Assembly (NCBI GenBank): GCA_013695115.1 | Contig: JACDBD010000227.1 | Coordinates: 1-12,886 of the forward strand | Direction of reading: 5' to 3' | DNA: 12,886 nt | DNA from: Actinomycetota bacterium | GTDB taxonomy: Bacteria > Actinomycetota > Acidimicrobiia > IMCC26256 > JACDBD01 | Shown here: piece after piece, positions 6,961 to 12,886 of the stretch | Layout of the letters: each line of letters begins with the position of its first letter | Position numbering within the stretch: the stretch's first letter is position 1 | Position numbers and translations under genes: made by a program | The notes under the pieces: generated by a model | What the model was told of the DNA's origin: nothing | What the model saw: the letters and a program-made list of their open reading frames with translations, nothing else | Database searches by the model: none

Positions 6961-7754
6961 CCGTCGGGGCCGGGGCAAAGGTAGAAGTCGTAGCGGTAGA
7001 GGTCCTCGTAACCCATGCGGCGATAGATCGGCTCGCCCATCGGGGACGCCTGGAGCTGCACGTTGGGGGCGCCGGCGTCGAAGCCCCAGTTCGTGACCAC
7101 GCGCATGCACGCCTCCGCGATGCCCTTCCCGCGTGCCGCTTCGACCGTGCCCACCCAGAAGATGCCGGCGATCCCGTGGCTCAGCAACGCCATCGCCGCG
7201 CCCGCGGGCTGCCCGTCCAGGTAGGCGGCGAAGGCGGCGTTGTGGGGGGCGAGGACGCGGTCGGGTCGCCCAAAGTTGCTGGCGGTGGCCTCGGCCGGCG
7301 AGCCATACACGGTGTAGGCCTGGGCGTTGATCTCGGCGAAGTCGGCGACGCCGGCGGCGTCGGTCACCCGCCGGATCTCGACGCCGTCGGGCCCGGGCTG
7401 CTCCTCGAACCGATCCCGGCGGATCATCTGCGGGTAGTCGAAGAGCTTCCCCGCGCCGGCGGCTTCGGCGGCCGGGCCGAGGTCGGCGTCGACGTCGAGC
7501 TGGCGCGCCCACAGCGAGAAGCCCCGACCACGGGCGTGGAAGAACTCCCGCGCCCGTCCGAGCAGCTCGGCGGGGTCGGCGCGGTCGTCGGTGCGCAGCA
7601 CGCCGTTGTTGAACGCGGGCCAGTCGGTGTCGCCCGCGAACATCAGCGCGCCGCCCTCGTCGAGGACGGTGTGGTTCCGCGCCCACCGGGCGTTCTCGCG
7701 GACGAACTCGAGCAGGTTGAGGTGACCCAGCAGCGCTTCCTGGTCGGGGCCCAC
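6957..7754 (-). CDS. GNAT-family N-acetyltransferase
   Basis: 265 residues from GTG 7754. The C-terminal part (about 124-258) is a GNAT domain. Its acetyl-CoA binding motif A is WVGTVEAARGKGIAEACM (about 200-217), with RGKGIA matching the R/Q-x-x-G-x-G/A pyrophosphate loop. It ends with the conserved beta strand and PIYRRMGYED, typical of motif B. The N-terminal 110 residues resemble a second, degenerate GNAT-like domain (FSLWARQLD, FDYPQMI), as in double-GNAT proteins of actinobacteria. Function is acetyl transfer from acetyl-CoA to an unknown amine. Its TAG (complement of 6957-6959) overlaps the TAA of the second cyclase, so the convergent genes have no space for a dedicated terminator. TACGCT stands 8 nt before the GTG. 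Confidence 0.87.
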   Translation of the reverse strand: MGPDQEALLGHLNLLEFVRENARWARNHTVLDEGGALMFAGDTDWPAFNNGVLRTDDRADPAELLGRAREFFHARGRGFSLWARQLDVDADLGPAAEAAGAGKLFDYPQMIRRDRFEEQPGPDGVEIRRVTDAAGVADFAEINAQAYTVYGSPAEATASNFGRPDRVLAPHNAAFAAYLDGQPAGAAMALLSHGIAGIFWVGTVEAARGKGIAEACMRVVTNWGFDAGAPNVQLQASPMGEPIYRRMGYEDLYRYDFYLCPGPDG

Positions 7755-7762
7755 GGCGGCGG

Positions 7763-7768
7763 AGCGTA
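7763..7768 (-). promoter_or_regulatory. Putative -10 box TACGCT for the GNAT gene
   Basis: On the minus strand TACGCT is followed by 8 nt (CCGCCGCC) and then GTG 7754. The spacer has no purine-rich ribosome binding site, which favours leaderless initiation and supports this GTG as the start. No clear -35 was seen. Confidence 0.45.
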
Positions 7769-7801
7769 GCGGCCGAGTTCAGCGCGCGAGACTGGCATCC
7801 C

Positions 7802-8377
7802 ATGGCTGCCACATCCACCATGCTTCCCCTCGGCACCGAGGCGCCCGACTTCGCGCTTCCCGACCTCGACGGCACGATTCACCACCGCGACGACTTCGCT
7901 GGTGCTCCCGCGTTGGTGGTGGCGTTCATCTGCAACCACTGCCCCTACGTCGTGCACATCCGCAAGGAATGGGCGAAGGTCGCGCAGGAGCTCCAAGAAC
8001 GCGGTGTCGCCGTCGTCGCGATCGCGGCCAACGACGTCGTCGCCTATCCACAGGACGGGCCCAAGGGCATGGCCGAGGAGGCCCGGGAGTACGGGTACAC
8101 GTTCCCGTACCTGTTCGACGAGACCCAGCAGGTCGCCCAGGCGTACTGCGCCGCCTGCACGCCCGACTTCTACGTCTTCGACCGCGACCGCAAGCTCGCC
8201 TACCGGGGCCAGTTCGACGACAGCCGGCCCCGCGGCGGCGGGCCCGTCACCGGCGCCGACCTGCAGGCGGCGGTCGACGCCGTGCTCGCGGGGCAGCCCG
8301 CGCCCGAGGACCAGCGCCCCAGCATGGGCTGCAACATCAAATGGAAGCCCGGTAACGAGCCGGGCTATTACGGCTGA
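7802..8377 (+). CDS. Thioredoxin-like (AhpC/TSA-type redoxin) family protein
   Basis: 191 residues. The sequence starts like peroxiredoxin/redoxin proteins (LGTEAPDFALPDLDG, about 10-24) and has a CxxC active site, C44-N-H-C47, in VAFICNHCPYV after the first core strand. YCAACTPDFYVFD (about 115-127) supplies the cis-Pro loop (P121) and a second Cys pair, C116 and C119. The tail PSMGCNIKWKPGNEPGYYG is characteristic of a widespread thioredoxin-family group that is often called an alkyl hydroperoxide reductase or thiol-disulfide isomerase-like protein. There is no signal peptide, so a cytosolic redox role is likely; the electron partner is unknown. ATG 7802 is used; an in-frame ATG at 7820 is an alternative start. 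A stem-loop overlaps the last codons. The next gene begins 2 nt after TGA. Confidence 0.92.
   Translation: MAATSTMLPLGTEAPDFALPDLDGTIHHRDDFAGAPALVVAFICNHCPYVVHIRKEWAKVAQELQERGVAVVAIAANDVVAYPQDGPKGMAEEAREYGYTFPYLFDETQQVAQAYCAACTPDFYVFDRDRKLAYRGQFDDSRPRGGGPVTGADLQAAVDAVLAGQPAPEDQRPSMGCNIKWKPGNEPGYYG
8346..8366 (+). other. Perfect inverted repeat at the 3' end of the redoxin gene
   Basis: AGCCCGG (8346-8352), a 7-nt loop TAACGAG and CCGGGCT (8360-8366) form a perfect 7-bp stem inside the final codons (KPGNEPG), 13 nt before the thiolase-like start. No T tract follows. It may slow polymerase or protect the mRNA end, but it could simply reflect the conserved PGNEPG protein motif. Confidence 0.4.
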
Positions 8378-8379
8378 CG

Positions 8380-9570
8380 TTGTCCGACTGGGGTCACGCC
8401 ACCGAGCTCGACGACATCTCGGGTCAGGTCGCGATCGCCGGGATCGGCGAGACCGAGTACACCAAGGCGTCGGGGCGGACTGCCCGCGAGATCGGGGTCG
8501 AGGCGGCCGAGCGGGCGATCGCCGACGCCGGCCTCGAGCCCACCGACATCGACGGCCTGTCCTGGAACGGCGCGTTCGCCGACTTCGACGCCGATGCGTT
8601 CCACGAGCACTTCGGCACCAGCCACGACCTGTGGACGTCGCGCTGGGGTGGCGGGATGACCTGGGCCGGCACCGCGCCCCACCTCGCGGCCCAGGCCATC
8701 GCCGACGGCAAGGCCCGTCACGTGCTCAACGTGTTCCCGGTGGCGTGGGCGACGCAGCGGGGGTCGATGACCGGTGGGCCGGGCGAGACCCACGCCGCCC
8801 AGCCGCTGAAGCAGAACCTGGAGGTGCCGTTCGGCTGGTTCCCCCAGCCGGTGTACTTCGCCACGATCATGCGGCGGCACATGCTCGAGTTCGGGACGAC
8901 CGAAGAGCAGTTCGGCGCGATCGCGGTGGCGTGCCGTCGGAACGCCAACCACAACCCGACCGCGGTTATGCACGAGAAGAAGATGACGCTCGACGACTAC
9001 TTGGCGTCACCGCTCCTGGCCGACCCGTTGCGGATGTTCGACAGCTGCCTCATCTCCGACGGCGGCGCCGCCTACATCACCACGTCGCTCGAGCGCGCCC
9101 GCGACCTGGCCCAGCCGCCCGCGGTCGTCGCCGGCGTGGGGGAGGGCAACGCCGAGTCGGGCGGCCATTGGAGTCAGCAGCAGGAATTCACGTCGACACC
9201 GCAGGTGTTCTCGGCGCCGCCGGCGTTCAAGATGGCCGGCCTCGCGCCCGGCGACGTCGACGTCCTGACGGTGTACGACCCGTTCACGGTCGTGTCGATG
9301 ATGCAGATCGAGGACATGGGCTTCTGCGAGAAGGGCGCGGCGGGGGAGTTCGTCGAGGGCGACACCCTCCACCACGACGGGGAGCTGGCGTTCAACACCC
9401 ACGGCGGGCTCCTGAGCCACGCCTACGTGCTCGGCATCGCCCACGTCGTCGAGGTGGTGAAGCAGATCCGGGGCACCGCGCCGGCGCAGGTGCCGGGCTG
9501 CGAGGTCGGTGTGTACGGCGGGTACACCGGCGGCATGGCGTCGACGCTCATCCTCACGGAGGACCGGTGA
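8380..9570 (+). CDS. Thiolase-like protein without catalytic Cys (lipid-transfer/Ltp2-type)
   Basis: 396 residues from TTG 8380, the only start codon before the conserved strand GQVAIAGIGETEYTK (about 15-29). It has a thiolase fold but no active-site cysteines: the nucleophile region reads RWGGGMTWAGTAPHLAAQAI (about 89-108), and the C-terminal Cys loop is replaced by YGGYTGGMAS (about 379-388). VYDPF (298-302) and NTHGGLLSHAYVLG (339-352) are retained, including Tyr299, His341, His347 and Tyr349. This pattern is that of SCP2-thiolase-like lipid-transfer proteins and Ltp2-type aldolases, which cleave hydroxyacyl-CoA steroid side chains in complex with a DUF35 protein. The DUF35 gene follows with a TGATG overlap. 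Carbon-carbon cleavage or formation on an acyl-CoA is inferred; the actual substrate is unknown. No Shine-Dalgarno precedes the TTG, so the start is less certain than the rest. Confidence 0.85.
   Translation: MSDWGHATELDDISGQVAIAGIGETEYTKASGRTAREIGVEAAERAIADAGLEPTDIDGLSWNGAFADFDADAFHEHFGTSHDLWTSRWGGGMTWAGTAPHLAAQAIADGKARHVLNVFPVAWATQRGSMTGGPGETHAAQPLKQNLEVPFGWFPQPVYFATIMRRHMLEFGTTEEQFGAIAVACRRNANHNPTAVMHEKKMTLDDYLASPLLADPLRMFDSCLISDGGAAYITTSLERARDLAQPPAVVAGVGEGNAESGGHWSQQQEFTSTPQVFSAPPAFKMAGLAPGDVDVLTVYDPFTVVSMMQIEDMGFCEKGAAGEFVEGDTLHHDGELAFNTHGGLLSHAYVLGIAHVVEVVKQIRGTAPAQVPGCEVGVYGGYTGGMASTLILTEDR
9558..9563 (+). promoter_or_regulatory. Strong ribosome binding site GGAGGA for the DUF35 gene
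   Basis: GGAGGA lies 6 nt before ATG 9570, inside the last codons of the thiolase-like gene. It is the best Shine-Dalgarno in the window and supports both the chosen start and independent, high-level translation of the DUF35 subunit in an operon. Confidence 0.75.
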
Positions 9571-10013
9571 TGGCCTCGCTGAAGCGGGCCGACTTCCCCC
9601 TGCCCGATCTCTCCGACGAGCGCACCACCGAGTTCTTCGCCGGCGCCGCTCGGGGTGAGCTGGTGATTCCGAAATGTGACTCGTGCGGCGCGTTCTGCTG
9701 GTACCCCGAGGAGCGCTGCCTGAAGTGTGACGGCGACGCGTTCACGTGGACAGCAGTGGACGGGCACGGTCGCCTGTACTCGTGGGCAGTCGTGCGCCGC
9801 GCGTTCCTCCCCGCGTTCGAGGAGATGGTGCCGTTCGTGACCGGGCTGGTCGCCCTCGACGCCGATCCGACCGTGCGTATCGTCAGCTACGTCGTCGACT
9901 GCGATCCGGACGCGCTGGCGGCCGACCAGCCGCTCGACGTGGTGTTCCGTGACCTGCGCTTCCCGACGGTGCCGGACCGGGCCGTCCCCGTCCCGATGTT
10001 CGTACCTGCTTGA
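9570..10013 (+). CDS. Zn-ribbon/OB-fold (DUF35) protein, partner of thiolase-like enzyme
   Basis: 147 residues. The N-terminal helix (residues about 14-29, DLSDERTTEFFAGAARGEL) leads into a rubredoxin-like zinc ribbon with four Cys, C36-x2-C39 and C50-x2-C53, followed by an OB-fold (about 57-145). This is the DUF35/YdcL-type architecture found beside thiolases and lipid-transfer proteins. DUF35 subunits bind acyl-CoA and are needed for activity or stability of their thiolase-like partner, as for the Ltp2-ChsH2 pair in steroid degradation. Here the ATG shares a base with the upstream TGA and has GGAGGA at ideal distance, so a stoichiometric complex with the preceding protein is very likely. 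The frame stays open far upstream across the redoxin and thiolase genes, but only the part from 9570 reads like a protein. Confidence 0.92.
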   Translation: MASLKRADFPLPDLSDERTTEFFAGAARGELVIPKCDSCGAFCWYPEERCLKCDGDAFTWTAVDGHGRLYSWAVVRRAFLPAFEEMVPFVTGLVALDADPTVRIVSYVVDCDPDALAADQPLDVVFRDLRFPTVPDRAVPVPMFVPA

Positions 10014-10018
10014 TCTGC

Positions 10019-10040
10019 CTGGCCGCCTGACGGCGGCCGG
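10019..10040. terminator. Bidirectional GC hairpin between DUF35 and VOC genes
   Basis: GGCCGCC (10021-10027), loop TGAC, GGCGGCC (10032-10038) form a perfect 7-bp stem, extendable by T-G and C-G to 9 bp. It fills the 27-nt gap between the convergent stops and lacks a T tract. Its symmetry would let it act on both transcripts. Confidence 0.6.
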
Positions 10041-10808
10041 TCACTCGTCGGCCATCTCGAGGATCGAGAACACCGCGCCCTGAGGATCGCTCACAACCGC
10101 GAACCGACCAGGTGGGAAGTCCATCGGTGGATCCAGGACCTTCCCGCCCAGCTCCTCGGCGTGATCGGCGCTGGCGTCGCAGTCGTCGACGGCGAAATAC
10201 GTCATCCAGTGGGGCGGGATGTCGTCCGGCCAGTCGTCGGTCATCTGGATCATGCCGCCGACGGAGTGCTCGCCCAGCTTCCACTCGGTGTAGACGGTGC
10301 CCTCGAACGGGTTCGTCCTGACGCCCCAGCCGAACACGGCGCGGTAGAAGTCGCGGGCAGTATCGATGTCGCGGGTCGTGAGCTCGTTCCAGCACAGCGT
10401 GTTGGGCTCGTTCACCAGCTCGGCGTACGGATGGTCGACCGCTTGCCAGATGCCGAACGAGGCGCCGACGGGGTCGAGGAAGGCGGCGACGCGCCCCGCC
10501 CCGGCGACATCGGTCACCTCTTGTTCGACAGTTGCGCCCGCGCCGATCGCCTTCTTCGCCGTGCTCTCGGCGTTGTCGACCGCGATGTAGGTCATCCATG
10601 CCGGCGCGCTGTGATCAGTAAGCGGACCCAAGCCCGCGACCATCTTCCCGCCGAGCATGCCGGCGGTCGAGTCGTGGTGCGCCGGATCAGGGGCATCGAC
10701 CGTCCAGCCGAAGAGCCCCGAGTAGAAGCGTCGGGCGTCGTCGACATCGGAGGTCCGGAGGTCGACCCACGCCGGTGTGCCCGACGGGTACGCGTGCATC
10801 TCCACCAT
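10041..10808 (-). CDS. VOC (glyoxalase/bleomycin-resistance fold) protein, two domains
   Basis: 255 residues built from two homologous VOC modules. Module 1 begins GTPAWVDLRTSDVDDARRFYSGLFGW (partly shown; about 10-35) and ends near residue 125 with PVGASFGIWQ. Module 2 begins NTLCWNELTTRDIDTARDFY (about 136-155) and ends with PQGAVFSILEM. The arrangement and length resemble the actinobacterial Cfp30B (Rv0577) group annotated as glyoxalase or hydroxylase-like. Metal-binding residues cannot be assigned with confidence, and the substrate is unknown; cytosolic. ATG 10808 is preferred because TACACT lies 7 nt upstream; an in-frame ATG at 10799 is the alternative. The gene converges on the DUF35 gene across a hairpin and diverges from the CoA-transferase, with their two promoter boxes nearly touching. 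Confidence 0.9.
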   Translation of the reverse strand: MVEMHAYPSGTPAWVDLRTSDVDDARRFYSGLFGWTVDAPDPAHHDSTAGMLGGKMVAGLGPLTDHSAPAWMTYIAVDNAESTAKKAIGAGATVEQEVTDVAGAGRVAAFLDPVGASFGIWQAVDHPYAELVNEPNTLCWNELTTRDIDTARDFYRAVFGWGVRTNPFEGTVYTEWKLGEHSVGGMIQMTDDWPDDIPPHWMTYFAVDDCDASADHAEELGGKVLDPPMDFPPGRFAVVSDPQGAVFSILEMADE

Positions 10809-10815
10809 CCGATCG

Positions 10816-10843
10816 AGTGTAGATACGCTCCCCGCATCGTGAA
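10816..10843 (-). promoter_or_regulatory. Putative promoter of the VOC gene (TTCACG-N16-TACACT)
   Basis: On the minus strand, TTCACG (10838-10843) is a fair match to a -35 TTGACA, followed by 16 nt and TACACT (10816-10821), then 7 nt to ATG 10808. It is the best complete promoter in the window and implies a leaderless mRNA. Its -35 overlaps the leader ORF of the divergent CoA-transferase gene. Confidence 0.5.
10824..10829 (+). promoter_or_regulatory. Putative -10 box TACGCT for the CoA-transferase gene
   Basis: TACGCT on the plus strand lies 2 nt from the oppositely oriented TACACT of the VOC gene. It is 9 nt before GTG 10839 (a five-codon ORF) and 23 nt before GTG 10853 of the CoA-transferase. 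Two polymerases could not occupy both promoters together. No -35 was recognised. Confidence 0.35.
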
Positions 10844-10856
10844 GGTGGCGCGGTGA
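10839..10856 (+). CDS. Possible five-codon leader ORF (MKVAR) before the CoA-transferase
   Basis: GTG AAG GTG GCG CGG TGA reads as a five-residue peptide that starts 9 nt after the TACGCT box, where a leaderless mRNA would begin. Its TGA (10854-10856) overlaps the GTG start (10853-10855) of the CoA-transferase, so ribosomes ending here could re-initiate. The same bases contain GAAGG (10841-10845), a plausible Shine-Dalgarno 7 nt before GTG 10853, so the ORF may be accidental. No amino-acid run suggests attenuation. Confidence 0.2.
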   Translation: MKVAR

Positions 10857-12886
10857 TCTACGACGGGCTGCGGGTCGTCGACTGCTCGACCGGTCTCGCC
10901 GCCGGCTACTGCTCGAAGCTGCTCACCGATCTCGGCGCCGACGTGGTGAAGCTCGAGCCGCCCGGCGGCGACGAGTTGCGGCGGGCCCGGCCCGAGTTGT
11001 GGTCGTACCTGCACACGTCGCAGCGCAGCGTCGTGACCGACGACCCCGCCCCCTGGGTCGGGGGCGCCGACGTCGCCATCGAGGACTTCACCCCCGGGAC
11101 GTTCGAGGCGATGGGCCTCATGGAGCTGGCCCGGGTGACGGTGTCGGTCTCGTCGTTCGGGCGGGGCGGCCCCGACACGGTGCTCACGCTGCCCGAGGAA
11201 GTGCTCCAGGCCCGGTCGGGCTCGCTCTCGAACCACGGGCACATGGACAAGCCGCCGCTGACCGTCGCCGGCGGCCTCGGCGAGTACGTGACCGGCGCCT
11301 TCGCGGCGCTGGGCGCGGTGAGCGCCCTCCGCCGGGTGCGCCAAACGGGTGACCGTGAGACGGTCGACGTGTCGATGTTCGAGGCCATGCACCTCACGCT
11401 GGTCACGTACCCGACGCTGTTCTCGCGCTTCCCCGGCGGGATGCTGGCGACGTTCCGGTGGGTGATGATCCCGGGAAACGAACCGTGCGCCGACGGCAAC
11501 TTCGTCGGCATCACGACGGTCACGAAGGCGCAGTGGCTGTCGCTGCTCAAGGTCGTGGGGCAAGAGGAGCTCCTCGACGACGAGGAGCTGACCACGATGC
11601 TCGGCCGGTTCAAGCGGGCGAAGGAGGTCAACGAGCTTCTGCGCGCGTTCACGATGAGCCACACCGCCGAGGAGGTCGTGGAGCTGTGCGCGGCCGAGCG
11701 CGTCCCCGCCGCGGTGGTGGGAAACGGCGAGCTGCTGCCGCAGTTCGGGCAGCTGAAGGCGCGCAACGGCTTCGTGACGCAACCGGGGGAGGAATGGATC
11801 CGGCCCCGGGCGCCGTTCCGGTTCTCGGCCGTGCCCGACCGCGCCATGACGCCCGCCCCGCGTCTCGGTGAGCACTCGGGCGACGCGCCGCCATCGCCGG
11901 CGGAGTCGCCGGCCGGCGCCGGTTCGCCGGGGGAGCGTCCGCTGGCCGGGATGAAGGTGCTCGACTTCACCCAGTTCTGGTCGGGGCCGTGGGCGACGGC
12001 ATGGCTCGTCGCCATGGGCGCCGAGGTCGTCAAGGTCGAGTCGATCCAGCGGCCCGACGGCATCCGGTTCAGCTCGGCGATCCGACCGAAGCAGGACGAG
12101 CGCTACTTCGAGATGACCGCGCTGTTCCACGCCACCAACCTCGGGAAGAAGGACATCACCCTCGATCTCGGGCACCCTGACGGGCTCGCGCTGGTGAAGC
12201 GACTGATCGAGCGCTCCGACATCGTGGTCGAGAACTTCACCCCCCGGGTGATGAATGGGTTCGGGCTCTCGTACGAGGAGGTGCGCGCGCTGCGGCCCGA
12301 CGTCATCTACCTGCGGCTGCCGGCGTTCGGGCTCTCGGGTCCGTGGCGCGACCGTCCCGGGTTCGCTCAGACGATGGAGCAGCTGAGCGGGATGGCGTGG
12401 GCCACCGGCTACGAGGACGGCCCGCCGATCATCCCCGGCGGCTTCGTCGACCCCGCCGTCGGTACGCACACCGCCATCGCGCTGATGGCGGCGGTCGAGC
12501 ACCGCGACCGCACCGGTGAGGGCCAGCTGGTCGAGAGTCCGATGATCGAGGTGGCGGCGGCGATGACCGCCGAGCAGGTGATCGACTTCTCCGCCCACGG
12601 CCGGGTCGCGCCGCGCCGGGGTGCGGGCGGCGTGTACCGGTGCGAGGGCGAGGGTGAGCAGTGGGTCGCGGTCGACCGCGCTCATGATCCGATGTCGGCC
12701 GAGGAGCGCGCCGAGTGGTGCTCCGCCCGTTCGTCCGAGCAGGCGGCGAAGGAGCTGCTCGCCGACGGTATCCCCGCCGCCGCCATGGTGCCGGCGTTCT
12801 CGACCCTCGACGACCCGCAGTTGCGTGCCCGCAACTTCTTCCAGGCGATCGACCATCCCGTGGTGGGGGAGCACGAGTACCCGGGC
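10853..12886 (+). CDS. Tandem CaiB/BaiF (family III) CoA-transferase, 3' end outside window
   Basis: The frame is open from GTG 10853 to the window edge, 678 codons without stop. Two family III CoA-transferase modules are fused. Module 1 (about 1-343) opens with YDGLRVVDCSTGLAAGYCSK; module 2 (from about 363) opens with LAGMKVLDFTQFWSGPWAT. A Pro/Ser/Ala/Gly-rich linker (about 344-362) joins them. Family III enzymes move CoA between carboxylic acids through an Asp nucleophile. Module 2 keeps it (D533 in GGFVDPAVG), while module 1 has Glu at the aligned place (E144 in GGLGEYVTG), so module 2 is the likelier catalytic unit. Fused forms occur in actinobacteria near acyl-CoA catabolic genes. GAAGG lies 7 nt before the GTG. 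Neighbours with CoA chemistry support a role in activating a carboxylic acid, but the substrate is unknown. Confidence 0.88.
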   Translation, partial: MIYDGLRVVDCSTGLAAGYCSKLLTDLGADVVKLEPPGGDELRRARPELWSYLHTSQRSVVTDDPAPWVGGADVAIEDFTPGTFEAMGLMELARVTVSVSSFGRGGPDTVLTLPEEVLQARSGSLSNHGHMDKPPLTVAGGLGEYVTGAFAALGAVSALRRVRQTGDRETVDVSMFEAMHLTLVTYPTLFSRFPGGMLATFRWVMIPGNEPCADGNFVGITTVTKAQWLSLLKVVGQEELLDDEELTTMLGRFKRAKEVNELLRAFTMSHTAEEVVELCAAERVPAAVVGNGELLPQFGQLKARNGFVTQPGEEWIRPRAPFRFSAVPDRAMTPAPRLGEHSGDAPPSPAESPAGAGSPGERPLAGMKVLDFTQFWSGPWATAWLVAMGAEVVKVESIQRPDGIRFSSAIRPKQDERYFEMTALFHATNLGKKDITLDLGHPDGLALVKRLIERSDIVVENFTPRVMNGFGLSYEEVRALRPDVIYLRLPAFGLSGPWRDRPGFAQTMEQLSGMAWATGYEDGPPIIPGGFVDPAVGTHTAIALMAAVEHRDRTGEGQLVESPMIEVAAAMTAEQVIDFSAHGRVAPRRGAGGVYRCEGEGEQWVAVDRAHDPMSAEERAEWCSARSSEQAAKELLADGIPAAAMVPAFSTLDDPQLRARNFFQAIDHPVVGEHEYPG
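11882..11938 (+). repeat. Low-complexity interdomain linker with TCGCCGG repeats
   Basis: TCGCCGG occurs three times in the same frame at 11894, 11906 and 11924, encoding Ser-Pro steps in the linker between the two CoA-transferase modules. The spacing (12 and 18 nt) suggests expansion by slippage. It marks the fusion joint of the two domains. Confidence 0.55.

Noticed and set aside
6394..7875. A 493-codon minus-strand frame over the GNAT and second cyclase genes
   Set aside because: It has no family motifs and an Arg/Gly/Pro-heavy composition. The GNAT gene in another minus frame and the cyclase on the plus strand account for the region.
7902..9569. Open frame upstream of the DUF35 gene, making a 703-codon fusion candidate
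   Set aside because: The upstream part overlaps the redoxin and thiolase-like genes in another frame and is Arg/Pro-rich noise. Only the part from ATG 9570, with its strong ribosome binding site, reads as a protein.
10592..12874. A 760-codon open frame on the minus strand opposite the CoA-transferase
   Set aside because: Its product is rich in Arg, Gly, His and Pro with no recognisable motif. The plus strand encodes an uninterrupted, family-like tandem CoA-transferase over the same bases. Long antisense frames are expected opposite GC-biased genes.
1..12886. Defence islands, toxin-antitoxin pairs, CRISPR arrays, mobile elements or tRNA genes
   Set aside because: No spaced direct repeats, transposase or integrase motifs, small paired toxin/antitoxin frames or cloverleaf-like sequences were seen. 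Composition is uniform across the window.

Overview
The window looks like a chromosomal segment from a high-GC actinobacterium, perhaps an uncultured acidimicrobial or mycobacterium-related lineage. The evidence is the strong G/C preference at third codon positions, frequent GTG/TTG starts, Rv1264-like adenylate cyclases, a DUF6624-type protein, a thiolase-like/DUF35 pair, and start codons sitting 7-9 nt behind TANNNT boxes, the layout of actinobacterial leaderless transcripts. The genus cannot be fixed from the sequence. No tRNA, rRNA, insertion sequence, phage gene or CRISPR array was seen. Coding density is very high; the longest gap is about 90 nt.

Layout. 1-1921 (+): the 3' end of an acyl-CoA dehydrogenase, abutted by a 14-TM DHA2-type MFS exporter. 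1935-2702 (-): an L,D-transpeptidase lipoprotein, divergent from an AlkA-like DNA glycosylase (2768-3409, +). 3501-4043 (-): a DUF6624-like protein, divergent from an SGNH hydrolase (4062-4727, +). 4740-6960 (+): two tandem class III adenylate cyclases of the Rv1264 type; the second carries a one-base frameshift just before its catalytic domain. 6957-7754 (-): a GNAT acetyltransferase whose stop overlaps the second cyclase's stop. 7802-10013 (+): a redoxin, then a cysteine-less thiolase-like protein and its Zn-ribbon/OB-fold (DUF35) partner. 10041-10808 (-): a two-domain VOC protein. 10853-end (+): a fused tandem CaiB/BaiF CoA-transferase that runs off the window.

How the genes fit together. 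The acyl-CoA dehydrogenase, the thiolase-like/DUF35 pair and the CoA-transferase are all acyl-CoA enzymes, suggesting a lipid or steroid side-chain catabolism neighbourhood; they are not one operon. The cyclase pair would make cAMP, with regulatory N-terminal domains. The remainder is housekeeping or stress-related: cell-wall cross-linking, base-excision repair, thiol redox, acetylation and export.

Most notable observations: the single-base frameshift, repairable by one T to match the neighbouring paralogue; the repeated TANNNT-N7-9-start arrangement at six or seven genes; the divergent promoter with a five-codon leader ORF before the CoA-transferase; and the altered catalytic residues in the thiolase-like protein and in the first CoA-transferase half. 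I did not find a clear candidate for an entirely new multi-gene system.
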